Assembly: GCA_003229755.1 (NCBI GenBank)
Contig: QIFJ01000035.1
Location: 1 to 5,609 of the forward strand
Direction of reading: 5' to 3'
Source of the DNA: Pseudomonadota bacterium
GTDB taxonomy: Bacteria; BMS3Abin14
Length of the DNA: 5,609 nt
Shown here: positions 4,909 through 5,609 of the stretch, piece after piece
Position numbering within the stretch: position 1 is the first letter of the stretch
How the letters are laid out: each line of letters starts with the position of its first letter
Translations under genes and position numbers: made by a program
The notes under the pieces: model-generated
Seen by the model: the letters and a program-made list of their open reading frames with translations, nothing else
The model's database searches: none
Told to the model about the DNA's origin: nothing

Positions 4909-4936
4909 TTTCAACTTTAAACTTTCAACTTTAAAC
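4909..4936. repeat. Heptamer array F (TTTCAAC/TTTAAAC), inverted partner of E
   Basis: Four units alternate TTTCAAC and TTTAAAC, starting at 4909, 4916, 4923 and 4930. The last base is the first base of the gspJ stop codon on the opposite strand. Paired with array E, 24 of 28 positions are complementary across a 34-base loop (4875-4908). The hairpin could act as a 3' end for gspJ, although no clean T-run follows it. Confidence 0.75.
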
Positions 4937-5607
4937 TAGTTTGTTATGGCCATGGGTGGTGAAACACGCGTCCTCAACGTGATGGATGATCCCTCTGAAT
5001 CAAGGGTCATCTCAATTTCAATTTCGCTGGGGATTTTCCCGTACATGTTCGCCTTTCCGCTATCCAGGCTGTCCCACTCATCAAGCCAATCATCACCGTC
5101 ATAGTACCGGAGATTAAAGGAACGCACCAGGGAAGTAACATCCAGGGTAACACCCCCCTCTTCGTCAGGGGGTCGGGCGGGGGATTGTTCACGCCTGAAA
5201 AGGACCCCCCTGCCCTCCTGGTCGAAGCTCAGCAAGTACCCTGCTTCTGCGACATCGCTACCGGGGGATATGGGGTTTACAGGCAGTGTCGAAGTAGTGA
5301 TAAAGTTTACCTCGTCGGCTGGATAATCCTTGAAGAAGTTGTCACTCCCAACAAAGAACGGAATAACGCCCTCCCGCACGAAGGCACCCCTCAGGTCCTC
5401 GGCGATCAGGTTTATAACAGAGCCGCCGACACGGCGAAGCTCCATCTCCCTTGCCAGAATTCTGGATCTTTTACTGGTACCGAAGACCACCGAAAAGGCG
5501 ATACCGGCAATTATCGCGAGTATGGTGAAGGCCACCATTACCTCTATTAGCGTAAAGCCTTCTTCTTTTCGGGTGCCGTACTTCAATGTGAACCATCCAT
5601 GGTTCAA
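4936..5607 (-). CDS. gspJ: Type II secretion minor pseudopilin, GspJ-like (5' end at window edge)
   Basis: GspJ is a minor pseudopilin of the type II secretion system; with GspI and GspK it forms the pseudopilus tip at the inner membrane. The 223-residue reading shows a basic leader ending in KEEG, then the prepilin peptidase site G17/F18 and the N-methylated helix start FTLIEV with E22 at +5. One hydrophobic segment covers about 18-41. The C-terminal half contains FNLRYYDGDDWLDEWD (164-179) and IPSEIEIEM (192-200), which match GspJ better than GspH or GspI. The reading opens with TTG 5607, two bases from the window edge, so the true start could lie outside. TTG 5586, which gives MKYGTRKEEG, is another candidate, with a weak GGATGG ahead of it. 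Upstream gspG-I would be expected off-window. gspK, normally next downstream, is absent. The stop codon abuts a heptamer array. Confidence 0.82.
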   Translation of the reverse strand: MNHGWFTLKYGTRKEEGFTLIEVMVAFTILAIIAGIAFSVVFGTSKRSRILAREMELRRVGGSVINLIAEDLRGAFVREGVIPFFVGSDNFFKDYPADEVNFITTSTLPVNPISPGSDVAEAGYLLSFDQEGRGVLFRREQSPARPPDEEGGVTLDVTSLVRSFNLRYYDGDDWLDEWDSLDSGKANMYGKIPSEIEIEMTLDSEGSSITLRTRVSPPMAITN

Positions 5608-5609
5608 GT

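Noticed and set aside
4847..4936. CRISPR array
   Set aside because: Units are 7 bases, contiguous and without spacers, and there are no cas genes.

Overview
The window carries five protein genes and four short intergenic stretches, all unusually rich in palindromes and short-period repeats. The gene content is a molybdopterin biosynthesis enzyme, a type II secretion pseudopilin, an M24 metallopeptidase and two multi-cluster iron-sulfur proteins. This points to a Gram-negative anaerobe, and a Desulfobacterota-type (deltaproteobacterial) lineage would fit. That assignment is an inference from gene families and style, with no rRNA or other marker to fix it.

Layout: bases 1-205 hold a dense series of hairpins, including an 83-bp unit present twice in tandem. 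They lead directly into moaA on the + strand (206-1225). The next 168 bases are the convergent junction with a minus-strand block and consist almost wholly of inverted repeats. Reading leftwards from the right edge, the minus-strand genes are a GspJ-like pseudopilin (4936-5607, reaching the window edge), a 19-cysteine ferredoxin-type protein (3989-4837), an M24 peptidase (2536-3657) and a DUF362-ferredoxin protein (1394-2539). The last two overlap by GTGA and are almost certainly co-translated. The 331-bp gap at 3658-3988 and the 98-bp gap at 4838-4935 contain repeats and one good promoter candidate.

How the genes work together: MoaA catalyses the first step of molybdenum cofactor synthesis, but no other moa, mob or molybdoenzyme gene is visible. 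The M24 peptidase and DUF362 protein form a two-gene unit whose joint role is unknown. The ferredoxin-type protein could serve electron transfer, but its partner is not in the window. GspJ is normally a minor component of the pseudopilus tip. Its usual neighbour gspK is not downstream here.

The most notable material is non-coding. First, the tandem 83-bp unit upstream of moaA folds into two hairpins per copy, and differences between copies preserve base pairing at two or three positions. Second, all three intergenic regions from moaA's 3' end onward carry arrays with an exact 7-bp period but unrelated unit sequences. Two of these regions have arrays facing each other so that they can form long hairpins. 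No CRISPR array, tRNA, rRNA, transposase or classical U-tract terminator was found.
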